Origin: Curvibacter sp. GWA2_64_110
GTDB lineage: Bacteria; Pseudomonadota; Gammaproteobacteria; Burkholderiales; Burkholderiaceae_C
Assembly (NCBI GenBank): GCA_001797315.1
Contig: MGPC01000038.1
Coordinates: forward strand, 1 to 64,000
Length of the DNA stretch: 64,000 nt
Reading direction: 5' to 3'
Within the stretch, counting starts at the first letter, position 1. Every line of letters starts with the position of its first letter. Both the position numbers and the translations under genes were made by a program. Below the pieces are notes generated by a model. It was not told where the DNA came from. It was given only the letters and a program-made list of their open reading frames with translations, and did no database searches. Shown here piece after piece: positions 55,391 to 63,124 of the stretch.

Positions 55391-56206
55391 TCAGCGCCGC
55401 TGCGCCTGGAATTGTGCGCAGTGGTCGATGTCGGGTCCGGGGGCGGCCGGCCAGGCCAGGTCAAACGACGCTGTCAAATCAGGAGCTGATAGCGCTTTGT
55501 CTGCGCCGAGTCCAATCGATTTCGTTTGAAATTCCCGGGGCAGGTGCTGCGGCACCCCCAGCAGGCGGTCCACATGGCCGCGGCCGGCCAGCAGCAGCAC
55601 GGTCCGGCCCGGCTGCGCCGCCGCGCGCAGGGTTTGCGCCATGGCCAGGTCGCGCGCGATCTGCACCCGCGTCATCGGCGTGATCTGGCTCTCCGGCAGC
55701 ATCCCGCAGTGGCCCAGGCGGATGGCCTGCTGCTGCGCCTTGAGCGCCGGGCCGGGCAGCAGGGTGTCGAATTGCGGGTCGGCCATGCGGCTGCGCAGCT
55801 GGGCGCGCGGCAGGTTGGCGCCGAGCACCGGCACGCCGGCGCGCACCGCCGCCATCACGGCCGGGCCATAGGCGCGCCAGGGCCAGGCGGCCTCGTTCCA
55901 TTGCAAAGCGGCTTGCACCTGCGCCTCGCTGACGTCGGCCGGCAGGCCGCGCGTGTCGTGTCCCTGTTCGGCCATCTCCAGCGCCAGTGCCGCCAGTTGA
56001 CCGCGTGCCGCCAGCGCCTGCACCACGTCACGCTGCACGCGCTGGTGGTCCGGTGCGTCGTGCTGTTCACCGAGCAGGATCGCGTCGGCCGGCAGCAGGG
56101 CCGCCAGGCGCTGGCCGGTGTCCGGTCCGGCCCGGCTGGCGCAGCCGGTGGCCAGCACGGCACAGCTCAGCAGAGCGGCAAGCCGGAACGTGAAAGGGCG
56201 GAACAT
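55391..56206 (-). CDS. ChaN-like (haem-binding uptake, Tiki/ChaN fold) lipoprotein
   Basis: Protein of 271 residues: signal peptide with lipobox LATGC, then AILLGEQHDAPDHQRVQRDVVQALA and LAGRGHVDRLLGVPQHL, the His/Glu motifs of the ChaN/DUF399 family, which binds haem in Campylobacter and is related to TIKI peptidases. The C-terminal end (about residues 232-246, GLGADKALSAPDLTA) is encoded by a copy of the dispersed repeat. Divergent from the AbrB-family gene. Confidence 0.85.
   Translation of the reverse strand: MFRPFTFRLAALLSCAVLATGCASRAGPDTGQRLAALLPADAILLGEQHDAPDHQRVQRDVVQALAARGQLAALALEMAEQGHDTRGLPADVSEAQVQAALQWNEAAWPWRAYGPAVMAAVRAGVPVLGANLPRAQLRSRMADPQFDTLLPGPALKAQQQAIRLGHCGMLPESQITPMTRVQIARDLAMAQTLRAAAQPGRTVLLLAGRGHVDRLLGVPQHLPREFQTKSIGLGADKALSAPDLTASFDLAWPAAPGPDIDHCAQFQAQRR
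55470..55513 (+). repeat. Dispersed palindromic element, copy in the ChaN-like gene
   Basis: Core GCTGTCAAATCAGGAGC (55470-55486), a weaker match with GCT/AGC ends, followed by TGATAGCGCTTTGTCTGC. The gene runs on the opposite strand and stays in frame across it. Confidence 0.65.
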
Positions 56207-56239
56207 CGGGCGATACTACGCGCTCTCCAGAACCATTTC

Positions 56240-57295
56240 ATGCAACTCCATTTTTTCCTGCGGGTGGCGCTCACCCTGTTGCTGGCCCTGTGCGCCGCTT
56301 CACTCTGTGTCTGGCTGGCTATTCCCCTGCCGTGGATGCTCGGCCCCTTGCTGTCCACCGCCCTGGCCTCCATCCTGCGCGCGCCGACGGCCAGCTGGAC
56401 GCCGCTGCGCAATGCCGGGCAGGCCACCATCGGTGTGGCGCTCGGCCTGTATTTCACGCCGCAGGTCACGGCGCTGGTGCTCAGCCTGTGGTGGGCCATC
56501 GGCTTGGGCATCGTCTGGGCGCTGGGGCTGGGCGCGCTGTTCAGCGCCTGGCTGCAGCGGCTGCATGCGCACCGCCTGCCCGGCCTGAACCGCGCCACCA
56601 CCTGGTTTGCCGGCGCCATCGGTGCGGCCTCCGAAATGAGCCTGCTGGCCGAACGCGCGGGCGGCCGCACCGACCTAGTGGCGGCAGCGCACAGCATGCG
56701 GCTGCTGATCGTGACGGTGCTGATTCCCTTCGGCATGCAGTTCAGCGGCCTGCACGGGCTGGATCTGCTGACGATGGGGGCGGCGCGCGAGGTGCATTGG
56801 GAGCGTCTGCTGTGGCTCGGGCTGGCGGCGGCGGCCGGCGCCTGGGGGATGCAGCGGCTGGACCGCGCCAACCCCTTGTTCATGGGCGCGCTGCTGGTGG
56901 CCATGGGCTTGACCATGGCCGGCATCGAGTTGTCGGCGCTGCCCAGGTGGCTGTCGAATGCGGCACAGCTGGTGATCGGCATCAGCCTGGGGGTGCGCTT
57001 CACGCCAGATTTTGTGCACACGGCGCCGCGCTGGCTGGCCTCGGTGGCCGCAGGCACGCTGGTGATGGTGGTGCTGTGCGCGTTGTTTGCCTGGGGCCTG
57101 GCGCAGCTCACGGGCCTGCACCCGGCCACCCTGGTGCTGGCCACGTCACCCGGCGGCATTGCCGAGATGTCGATCACGGCCAAGGTGCTGCAGCTGGGGG
57201 CACCGGTGGTGACGGCATTCCAGGTCTGCCGCCTGATGGCGGTCCTGCTGCTGCTGGAGCCGCTGTACCGCTGGCGCTACCGGCGCAGGGGATGA
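56240..57295 (+). CDS. AbrB-family (ammonia monooxygenase regulator-like) membrane protein
   Basis: Protein of 351 residues with about ten membrane segments in two internal halves: IPLPWMLGPLLSTALASILRAP in the first and ANPLFMGALLVAMGLTMAGIELSALPRWLSNAAQLVIGISLGVRF in the second, with TWFAGAIGAASEMSLLAERAGG and ATSPGGIAEMSITAKVLQLGAPVVTAFQVCR as the paired motifs of PF05145. Despite the name it is probably a transporter; function not established. ATG at 56240. Confidence 0.88.
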   Translation: MQLHFFLRVALTLLLALCAASLCVWLAIPLPWMLGPLLSTALASILRAPTASWTPLRNAGQATIGVALGLYFTPQVTALVLSLWWAIGLGIVWALGLGALFSAWLQRLHAHRLPGLNRATTWFAGAIGAASEMSLLAERAGGRTDLVAAAHSMRLLIVTVLIPFGMQFSGLHGLDLLTMGAAREVHWERLLWLGLAAAAGAWGMQRLDRANPLFMGALLVAMGLTMAGIELSALPRWLSNAAQLVIGISLGVRFTPDFVHTAPRWLASVAAGTLVMVVLCALFAWGLAQLTGLHPATLVLATSPGGIAEMSITAKVLQLGAPVVTAFQVCRLMAVLLLLEPLYRWRYRRRG

Positions 57296-57317
57296 GTCGC
57301 CACCGGATCGACGCGGT

Positions 57318-57626
57318 TCAGTGGAGGGTCAGTGGCGTCTGCGCCAGTTCGGCGTATTGCGCCAGCGTGTCTTCCACTTCTTCCTCGGTCGGGGTATTGA
57401 GCTGCCAGGCGGCAATGCGCTGCTGGAACAGCTCGGCCCAGGAGCCGTCGAGGTAGAGCTCCTTGCCCGAGCGTTTGTCCACGATCTCGAAACCGTGGCG
57501 CAACAGTACCGGCCGCTCAGCCGGCGTGTCGGTGGCAGCCAAGTCCAGGCCGGTCAACGCCGCATCGGGCTCGACGGCCGCCAGGTGCGTGACCGAGAAG
57601 GATTCCGAGTCGTAAAGCATGTGCAT
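57318..57626 (-). CDS. DUF3567 family protein
   Basis: Small acidic protein of 102 residues, MHMLYDSESFSVTHLA start and LLRHGFEIVDKRSGKELYLDGSWAELFQQRIAAWQLNTPTEEEVEDTLAQY. This matches DUF3567, a cytoplasmic family restricted to betaproteobacteria as far as I know; function unknown. ATG at 57626 chosen (second at 57620). Convergent with the AbrB-family gene. Confidence 0.85.
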   Translation of the reverse strand: MHMLYDSESFSVTHLAAVEPDAALTGLDLAATDTPAERPVLLRHGFEIVDKRSGKELYLDGSWAELFQQRIAAWQLNTPTEEEVEDTLAQYAELAQTPLTLH

Positions 57627-57724
57627 GATGTCCGGTTCTCCCAACGTCCTGGATCGCAGATGGATGCCGGTCTGGCGATTTCAAGTGTGCAAGCAGCGTA
57701 CCACGATTGCCCGCAGGGTGTGCC

Positions 57725-58789
57725 TCAGGGCGGGCCGCTGCTGCGCCATTGCTGGTCGATGAAGTCGCCGTTGTCCTGCGTCAGCTTGATGCGCACCGGC
57801 AGGTAGCCCAGTGCCGGTGCCAGCCAGAGTTCGACCATCAGGTCGTAGGGTTGTCGCCGCGGGCGGGTGATCTTGAGGGTGTCCTGTTCGCCGCCGGGCA
57901 GATTCAGATGTTCGGTGCCGTCGACGACAAAACGCCAGACGTCGGATTCGCGTGGGCCCACGGCTTGCATTTCGATGGCGGTGCCGCGCGGGTAGCGCTG
58001 CGGCTCGGCCGCAATCAGGCTGGCGATCTGCACGAAGATGCTGAGCTGGTCCTGCGCGCCGGGTTGCAGTGCGGCCTCGGGTGTGTTGGCGCTGAAGATC
58101 ACCTTGCCCTTGTCGTACTCGAAATGCGCGGCCACCTCGCTGCGCACCTTGTCGCCGAAGCGCTTGGGCCGCAGTCCCTCGGGCGTGAGCTGGCCGCGGC
58201 TGGTCTGTCGCCGTGAGCCCAGGAACAAGGCGCTGATCTCCAGCTGTGCCTCGTAGGCTTGCCCGTCATGCGCCCACAGCAGTTCGGCATCGGCGGTGTA
58301 GGGCAGCGTGCGCACTTCGCCATAAAGCTGGTACTGGATGCGCAACGAACCGGGCACGGCGGTGGCCGGTGCGTGGGCCTCGGCGGCCGGTGCTGCCGCG
58401 GGGGGCTCGGCTGCGGGCGGGGCGGCCGGTGTGTTGTCAGGCGCTGCGGCGGCTGATTCATTTGCTATTGAATTAATAGCAGTCGGCGCATATTCTGCAA
58501 GGGCTGGTGCCGGATTTTGTTCCTGAGTTGGCGGTGGTGCCGGCCGAGGCCGGGCCGGCTTGGGCCGGGGCGCGACCGCTGGCGGTGAGGGTGCGGGCGG
58601 GACGGGCGGGGCCAGCACGGTGCGCGTGATCAGGGGCCGGCTGAGGGACGGTGTGACCGGCAGGCTGTCCAGGTGCAGGCCGCTCAGCAGCGCCAGATGG
58701 GCCGCCAGCAGGGCGCCGCCCAGCAGCAGCAGCGGCCGCCAGGGGGCGGCGGGTGCGCCGCCGGGGGTATCGAGGACCGGTCTGCTCAA
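57725..58789 (-). CDS. DUF3108 domain protein with Pro/Ala-rich linker
   Basis: Protein of about 354 residues: membrane segment (LLLLGGALLAAHLALLSGL), a long Pro/Ala-rich linker (about 50-150) and a C-terminal DUF3108 beta-rich domain (YGEVRTLPYTADAELLWAHDGQAYEAQLEISALFLGSRRQTSRGQLTPEGLRP). The layout is TonB-like at the N-terminus and suggests a periplasmic protein. Start is the TTG at 58789, overlapping the IclR stop (TTGA). The dispersed repeat encodes AEYAPTAINSIANES in the linker. Confidence 0.8.
   Translation of the reverse strand: MSRPVLDTPGGAPAAPWRPLLLLGGALLAAHLALLSGLHLDSLPVTPSLSRPLITRTVLAPPVPPAPSPPAVAPRPKPARPRPAPPPTQEQNPAPALAEYAPTAINSIANESAAAAPDNTPAAPPAAEPPAAAPAAEAHAPATAVPGSLRIQYQLYGEVRTLPYTADAELLWAHDGQAYEAQLEISALFLGSRRQTSRGQLTPEGLRPKRFGDKVRSEVAAHFEYDKGKVIFSANTPEAALQPGAQDQLSIFVQIASLIAAEPQRYPRGTAIEMQAVGPRESDVWRFVVDGTEHLNLPGGEQDTLKITRPRRQPYDLMVELWLAPALGYLPVRIKLTQDNGDFIDQQWRSSGPP
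58464..58507 (+). repeat. Dispersed palindromic element, copy in the DUF3108 gene
   Basis: Core GCTATTGAATTAATAGC (58464-58480), a 6-bp perfect inverted repeat, followed by AGTCGGCGCATATTCTGCAA. In the gene (opposite strand) it falls in the Pro/Ala-rich linker. Confidence 0.88.
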
Positions 58790-59562
58790 GGCCGGTGCCC
58801 CAGTTCGGTCGACAGCTGCTGCGCCGCCGCTTTCAGCGACGTGGCCACCGGACCATCCCAGGCGGTGTCGAAACTGGCCACCGAGCCCATGGCCACCATG
58901 CCCAGCACCAGATGGCCGTCGAAGTCGAACACCGGCGCGCAAAAGCCGGCAATGCCCGGCAGCAGCGCGTCCACCACGCGTGCCAGGCCATGCTCGCGCA
59001 CCTGGCGCAGCATGAAGTTCAGATCGGTCTGGTTGCGCGGCAGGTCGGTGCGGCCGAGCTGGCGGGCGCGCGCCAGTTCCTCACGCAGCAGCGGTGCAAT
59101 GGCATCGCGCGAAACCCAGGCGGCAAAGCAGCGCCCGGTGGCGGACGACAGCAGCGGCATGACGTCGCCCAGGCGCAGGTTGACGGTGACCGATTGCGGC
59201 GACTCTTCCCAGTGCACGATGGTCGGCCCGAAGTTGCCCCAGACCGCCAGCGCCAGCGTGTGGCCGATGCGCTCCATCAGCGCCGGCATGCGTTCGCGCG
59301 CCAGCTTGATGGCATCCAGCCGCGTGATGGCAGCCAGGCCCAGCTTGAGCGCGGCCGGCCCGAGGTCGTAGCGCGTGCTGCCGTCCTGGCTGACCAGCCC
59401 CAGGCGCTGGAAGCTCACCAGGTAACGGTGCGCCTTGGCGGCACTCATGCCGGCGGCGGCGGCCAGGTCGCGCAGCATCAGCGGGCCGGGGGCACGTGCC
59501 AGTGCGTCGAGCAGGGTAAAACCGACTTCGACGGACTGGATGCCTGCGCGTGTCTTCTCCAT
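58786..59562 (-). CDS. IclR-family transcriptional regulator
   Basis: Protein of 258 residues: winged helix near the start (VGFTLLDALARAPGPLMLRDLAAAAGMSAAKAHRYLVSFQRLGLV) and IclR effector domain (LLSSATGRCFAAWVSRD, FCAPVFDFDGHLVLGMVAMG). It is divergent from the FAH-family gene with a 73-base gap holding a dyad, so it probably controls that gene and itself. The stop overlaps the start of the DUF3108 gene. Confidence 0.93.
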   Translation of the reverse strand: MEKTRAGIQSVEVGFTLLDALARAPGPLMLRDLAAAAGMSAAKAHRYLVSFQRLGLVSQDGSTRYDLGPAALKLGLAAITRLDAIKLARERMPALMERIGHTLALAVWGNFGPTIVHWEESPQSVTVNLRLGDVMPLLSSATGRCFAAWVSRDAIAPLLREELARARQLGRTDLPRNQTDLNFMLRQVREHGLARVVDALLPGIAGFCAPVFDFDGHLVLGMVAMGSVASFDTAWDGPVATSLKAAAQQLSTELGHRP

Positions 59563-59579
59563 GATCTAATCAAGCGTGG

Positions 59580-59602
59580 CTCGTTCCGTTTTGGTCAACG
59601 AG
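59580..59602. promoter_or_regulatory. Candidate IclR operator
   Basis: CTCGTT (59580-59585) and AACGAG (59597-59602) form an inverted repeat with an 11-base spacer, in the middle of the 73-base gap between the divergent IclR and FAH genes. Position and symmetry suit a regulator site; not otherwise supported. Confidence 0.4.
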
Positions 59603-59635
59603 TTTAGCAATACGCAATCAGAGATTTTTCTTCCC

Positions 59636-60646
59636 ATGAAGCTTGCCACCTACAAAGACGGCTCCCGTGACGGACAGTTGGTGGTCGTTTCGCGCGATCT
59701 GAGCACCGCGCATTATGCGACCGGCATTGCCAACCATCTGCAGCAGGTGCTGGACGACTGGAACTTCCTCTCGCCGCAGTTGCAGGACCTGTATGACGCG
59801 CTCAACCAGGGCAAGGCGCGCCACGCCTTCCCCTTCGACCCGCAGATGTGCATGGCGCCGCTGCCGCGCGCCTACCAGTGGGCCGACGGCTCGGCCTACA
59901 TCAACCACGTGGAGCTGGTGCGGCTGGCGCGCAACTCGGAAGTGCCGGCCAACTACTACACCGAGCCGCTGATGTACCAGGGTGGCAGCGACGACTTCCT
60001 GGGGCCGCGCGACGACGTGGTGTGCGTCAGCGAGGCGCACGGCATCGACTTCGAGGCCGAGATCGCCGTCGTCACCGGCGACGTGCCGATGGGCAGTGCG
60101 CCGGAGCAGGCGCTGGACGGCATCCGCCTGGTGATGCTGGCCAACGACGTCAGCCTGCGCCATCTGATTCCCGACGAGCTGGCCAAGGGCTTCGGCTTCT
60201 TCCAGAGCAAGCCGGCCACCGCCTTCAGCCCGGTGGCGGTCACACTGGATGAATTCGGCGATGCCTGGGACCAGGGCCGCCTGGGCCTGACCATCCAGAG
60301 CGTCTGGAACGGCCGCACGGTGGGCATGTGCGACGCCGGCGAGGAGATGACCTTCCACTTCGGCCAGCTCATCGCCCACATCTGCAAGACGCGCAATGTG
60401 CGTGCCGGCAGCATTGTCGGCTCGGGCACGGTGAGCAACCGCGCCACCGAGGTCAAGGGCAAGAAGGAGTGGACCAAGGGTTACAGCTGCATCGCCGAGA
60501 AGCGTGCCATCGAAACCATCCAGGACGGCAAGCCCGCGACCGACTACATGAAGTTCGGTGACACCATCCGCATCGAGATGAAAGGCCGCGACGGCCAGTC
60601 GATGTTTGGCGCCATCGAGCAGCAGATCGTGCCGCTGGCGAAGTAA
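59636..60646 (+). CDS. Fumarylacetoacetate hydrolase family protein
   Basis: Protein of 336 residues: N-terminal FAA-type domain (MKLATYKDGSRDGQLVVVSRD) and C-terminal FAH domain with FEAEIAVVTGDVP, VMLANDVSLR, FFQSKPATAFSPVAVT and GSGTVSNR, giving the metal-binding acidic residues. Two-domain members occur in aromatic acid degradation and cleave C-C bonds of beta-diketones. Substrate not known. ATG at 59636; probably under the IclR regulator. Terminator follows. Confidence 0.9.
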   Translation: MKLATYKDGSRDGQLVVVSRDLSTAHYATGIANHLQQVLDDWNFLSPQLQDLYDALNQGKARHAFPFDPQMCMAPLPRAYQWADGSAYINHVELVRLARNSEVPANYYTEPLMYQGGSDDFLGPRDDVVCVSEAHGIDFEAEIAVVTGDVPMGSAPEQALDGIRLVMLANDVSLRHLIPDELAKGFGFFQSKPATAFSPVAVTLDEFGDAWDQGRLGLTIQSVWNGRTVGMCDAGEEMTFHFGQLIAHICKTRNVRAGSIVGSGTVSNRATEVKGKKEWTKGYSCIAEKRAIETIQDGKPATDYMKFGDTIRIEMKGRDGQSMFGAIEQQIVPLAK

Positions 60647-60661
60647 GGCATCAGTCTCATG

Positions 60662-60690
60662 AAAAAGGGCGGCCCATGGCCGCCCTTTTT
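60662..60690. terminator. Bidirectional terminator
   Basis: AAAAAGGGCGGCC (60662-60674) pairs perfectly with GGCCGCCCTTTTT (60678-60690), loop CAT. It separates the FAH gene from the convergent eRF1-like gene. Confidence 0.93.
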
Positions 60691-60706
60691 TCGTCAAGCC
60701 AGCAGC

Positions 60707-61147
60707 TCAGGCCTGGCCGTTCATCTTGTCGTGTTTGAGGAAATACTGTTTCGCCATCGCCACCAGTTGCGCGTCGCTCGGGTGGTCGCTGCTGATGACG
60801 TCGACGATGGCCTTGTCGACGGCCTTGTCGTGGCGCTGGCAATGGGCGCGGAACTCGTCCTTGGCCTGGGCCGGGCCGGTCACCAGGATCTCGTGCACGC
60901 CCTTGAGCGCCTCGGCCACCGAGTGGTAGTAGGTTTCGTCGCTGCTGTTGTGGCCGCCCTGCGCCGAATGGTGGCCGCTGGCACTGTCGCCACGGCCGTG
61001 CATGCCCTGGTGCGAGCCGACGTGGCCGCCGGTGGCCTTGTGATGACTGCGCGACTTGATGCGCTCGGCTTCGACGTGTTCGCGGTCGAACAGGATGACG
61101 TGGGCTTCGGAACGGTCGAGCCAGACGATGGCGTGGTAAGTGGACAT
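60707..61147 (-). CDS. eRF1-like bacterial protein (baeRF / 'translational machinery protein' family)
   Basis: Protein of 146 residues: YHAIVWLDRSEAHVILFDREHVEAERI at the start, a His/Gly/Ser-rich loop (about 32-66), then ETYYHSVAEALKGVHEILVTGPAQAKDEFRAHCQRHDKAV. This follows the pattern of the bacterial eRF1-domain family usually named translational machinery protein; action at the ribosome has been proposed from the fold only. ATG at 61147. Upstream on the same strand lies a DksA/TraR-type gene, gap 46 bases. Confidence 0.68.
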   Translation of the reverse strand: MSTYHAIVWLDRSEAHVILFDREHVEAERIKSRSHHKATGGHVGSHQGMHGRGDSASGHHSAQGGHNSSDETYYHSVAEALKGVHEILVTGPAQAKDEFRAHCQRHDKAVDKAIVDVISSDHPSDAQLVAMAKQYFLKHDKMNGQA

Positions 61148-61193
61148 GGGGGTCTCCTGATCAATGAATGGGTAATGGGTGAACGGTGACGCT

Positions 61194-61577
61194 TCAGGCG
61201 CCGCTGGCCCTGCCGTGCGGGTGCTCGAACTTGTCCTGGCAGTCGATGCAGCGCGCTGTCTCGGGCGCGGCATGCAGTCGGGCGGCCGGGATGTCCACGC
61301 CGCAGTCGGTACATACGCCATAGGTGCCGGCTTCAATGCGCTTGAGCGCGGCATCGATGGCGTCAAGCTCGGCGCTCTCGCGCGCATCGAGCGCGAATTC
61401 GAGTTCGCGCTCGGTATCCATCTGGGCGCGGGGGTCTTCGGGCTGGCCGCCGAAATGATCGGCCGAGGCCTCGGCGCGCCCGATCGTGCCGCCACGCAGG
61501 CTGGTGATCTGGGCCAGCAGGCTGGTGCGCTGCTCCTGCAGCTGCTTCTTGAAGGGGGCGGTCAGTTGTGTACTCAT
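61194..61577 (-). CDS. DksA/TraR-family zinc-finger protein
   Basis: Protein of 127 residues: coiled-coil N-terminal half (FKKQLQEQRTSLLAQITSLRGG ... ERELEFALDARESAELDAIDAALKRIEAGTYG) and a C4 zinc finger CTDC...CIDC. It lacks the two acidic tip residues in DxxDxA form typical of DksA, so binding to RNA polymerase is possible but unproven. ATG at 61577 with GGAG upstream. Likely cotranscribed with the eRF1-like gene. Confidence 0.88.
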   Translation of the reverse strand: MSTQLTAPFKKQLQEQRTSLLAQITSLRGGTIGRAEASADHFGGQPEDPRAQMDTERELEFALDARESAELDAIDAALKRIEAGTYGVCTDCGVDIPAARLHAAPETARCIDCQDKFEHPHGRASGA

Positions 61578-61730
61578 GAAAATCTCCGTGGCGAATAGGC
61601 CCATCATGCGCGTCCACTGCGCGGTCGTCTTTGACACAAGTCAAGACTGGTGCGGGGCGAACGGATGTGAAAAGCCGTCAGAATCAGGCTCAGGTATTTC
61701 ATTACACAGTAGAACACAGGAGACACCGGC

Positions 61731-62525
61731 ATGGACTACAGCCGCTACCAGACCTTGAACATCACGCGCCGCGGCGACAACGGCGCCGTGCTCGACATCC
61801 AGATGAAGGCGCTCAACGGCAAGCTGCCGACCGCCGACCATCAGGGCCACCGCGAGCTGACCGAGATCTGGCGCGATGTCAGCGCCGACGACAGCGTGCG
61901 CTGCGCCGTGTTGCGCGGCGAGGGGCAGGGCTTTTCCGGCGGCGGCGACCTGGGCCTGGTGCAGGACATGGCGCAGGACTTCGCCGTGCGCAGCCGCGTC
62001 TGGAAGGAAGCGCGCGACCTGGTCTACAACGTCATCAACTGCGACAAGCCGATCGTCAGCGCCATGCACGGCCCGGCGGTCGGCGCCGGCCTGGTGGCCG
62101 GCCTGCTGGCCGACATCTCGATCGCCAGCCGCGGTGCCAAGATCGTCGACGGCCACACCCGCCTGGGCGTGGCCGCCGGCGACCACGCGGCCATCATCTG
62201 GCCGCTGCTGTGCGGCATGGCCAAGGCCAAGTACTACCTGATGCTGTGCGAACCCGTCAGCGGCGAAGAGGCCGAGCGCATCGGTCTGGTGTCGCTGGCG
62301 GTGGAGGAGGCGGAGCTGCTGCCCAAGGCCTATGAGGTCGCCGACCGGCTGGCCAGTGGCAGCCAGAGCGCGATCCGTTGGACCAAGTACGCGCTCAACA
62401 ACTGGTTGCGCCAGGCCGGTCCGTCCTTCGACACCTCGCTGGCGCTCGAGTTCATGGGCTTTGGCGGCCCCGATGTGCGCGAGGGCCTGGCCTCGCTGCG
62501 TGACAAGCGCGCGCCGAGGTTTTGA
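61731..62525 (+). CDS. Enoyl-CoA hydratase/isomerase family protein
   Basis: Protein of 264 residues of the crotonase fold: oxyanion residues in [16 protein letters not shown] and [60 protein letters not shown]. One expected Glu of true hydratases appears replaced (the loop reads VAAGDHAA), so the exact reaction (hydratase, isomerase or hydrolase) is open. Stop codon overlaps the start of a repeat element. Confidence 0.88.
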   Translation: MDYSRYQTLNITRRGDNGAVLDIQMKALNGKLPTADHQGHRELTEIWRDVSADDSVRCAVLRGEGQGFSGGGDLGLVQDMAQDFAVRSRVWKEARDLVYNVINCDKPIVSAMHGPAVGAGLVAGLLADISIASRGAKIVDGHTRLGVAAGDHAAIIWPLLCGMAKAKYYLMLCEPVSGEEAERIGLVSLAVEEAELLPKAYEVADRLASGSQSAIRWTKYALNNWLRQAGPSFDTSLALEFMGFGGPDVREGLASLRDKRAPRF

Positions 62526-62621
62526 ACACCCCCAGGCTCCGCGCACTGCGTGTCGCTTCTCCACCCCCCTTGCAGGAGGCAACGCCAGTGGACCGGCAGA
62601 GCCGGTTCCACGGCGTTTCTG
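62524..62621 (+). repeat. ~100-bp intergenic repeat, copy downstream of enoyl-CoA hydratase gene
   Basis: Begins GAACACCCCCAGGCTCCGCG, overlapping the TGA stop of the hydratase gene, and ends CCACGGCGTTTCTGG, with hairpin CCGGC-AGA-GCCGG. Same family and same orientation relative to the upstream gene as the copies at 35898 and 43859. Confidence 0.92.
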
Positions 62622-62691
62622 GCATGGGGCATTTCATGCGCAATGCGCCCGTGGAACTCAACGGCGGTATCGGGCTGTCATAATCGAACCT

Positions 62692-63045
62692 ATGCAGACC
62701 CTGCGCCGCGCCCATTTCCTTGCCCGCTTCGTGCTGGTGTGGTTCGCGCTGTCCATCGGGGTGGCGATCGCTTCGCCCATCGTCAAGCCGCAGGCCATGG
62801 CGCTGATCTGCTCCGGCGCCGGCGTCGTCAAGCTGGTGCAGACCGACGATGGCGTACCCGCCCCTTCCGGCCACACGCTGGACTGCCCGCTGTGCATGAT
62901 CAGCAGCGCACCGCCGCCGGTGGTGCGCCTGCAGGTCGAGCCGCAACAGCCGCTGGCACACGCCCTGCAGCCCATTGCGGCGGCGCACATCGCCGGCCGC
63001 ACCGCCGCGCCGCTGCCGGCCCGCGGGCCGCCCTCTCTCTCCTGA
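62692..63045 (+). CDS. DUF2946-like exported protein with CPLC motif
   Basis: Protein of 117 residues: a signal peptide or membrane helix (FLARFVLVWFALSIGVAIASP) and the motif TLDCPLCMISSAPPP, typical of DUF2946. Proteins of this family are often encoded beside TonB-dependent copper receptors; a TonB receptor gene follows 79 bases later, so a metal (perhaps copper) role is an inference. ATG at 62692. Confidence 0.75.
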   Translation: MQTLRRAHFLARFVLVWFALSIGVAIASPIVKPQAMALICSGAGVVKLVQTDDGVPAPSGHTLDCPLCMISSAPPPVVRLQVEPQQPLAHALQPIAAAHIAGRTAAPLPARGPPSLS

Positions 63046-63090
63046 GCTATCAAAACCATAGCGCCTGACGCCCGTTTCTCAGGGGCTGAC
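63046..63090 (+). repeat. Dispersed palindromic element, intergenic copy before the TonB receptor
   Basis: Core GCTATCAAAACCATAGC (63046-63062), beginning right at the stop of the DUF2946 gene, followed by GCCTGACGCCCGTTTCTCA, a somewhat diverged tail. Confidence 0.8.
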
Positions 63091-63124
63091 GGCTTGTTTT
63101 GTTCGTTCTCCGGAGAGTTTTTCC

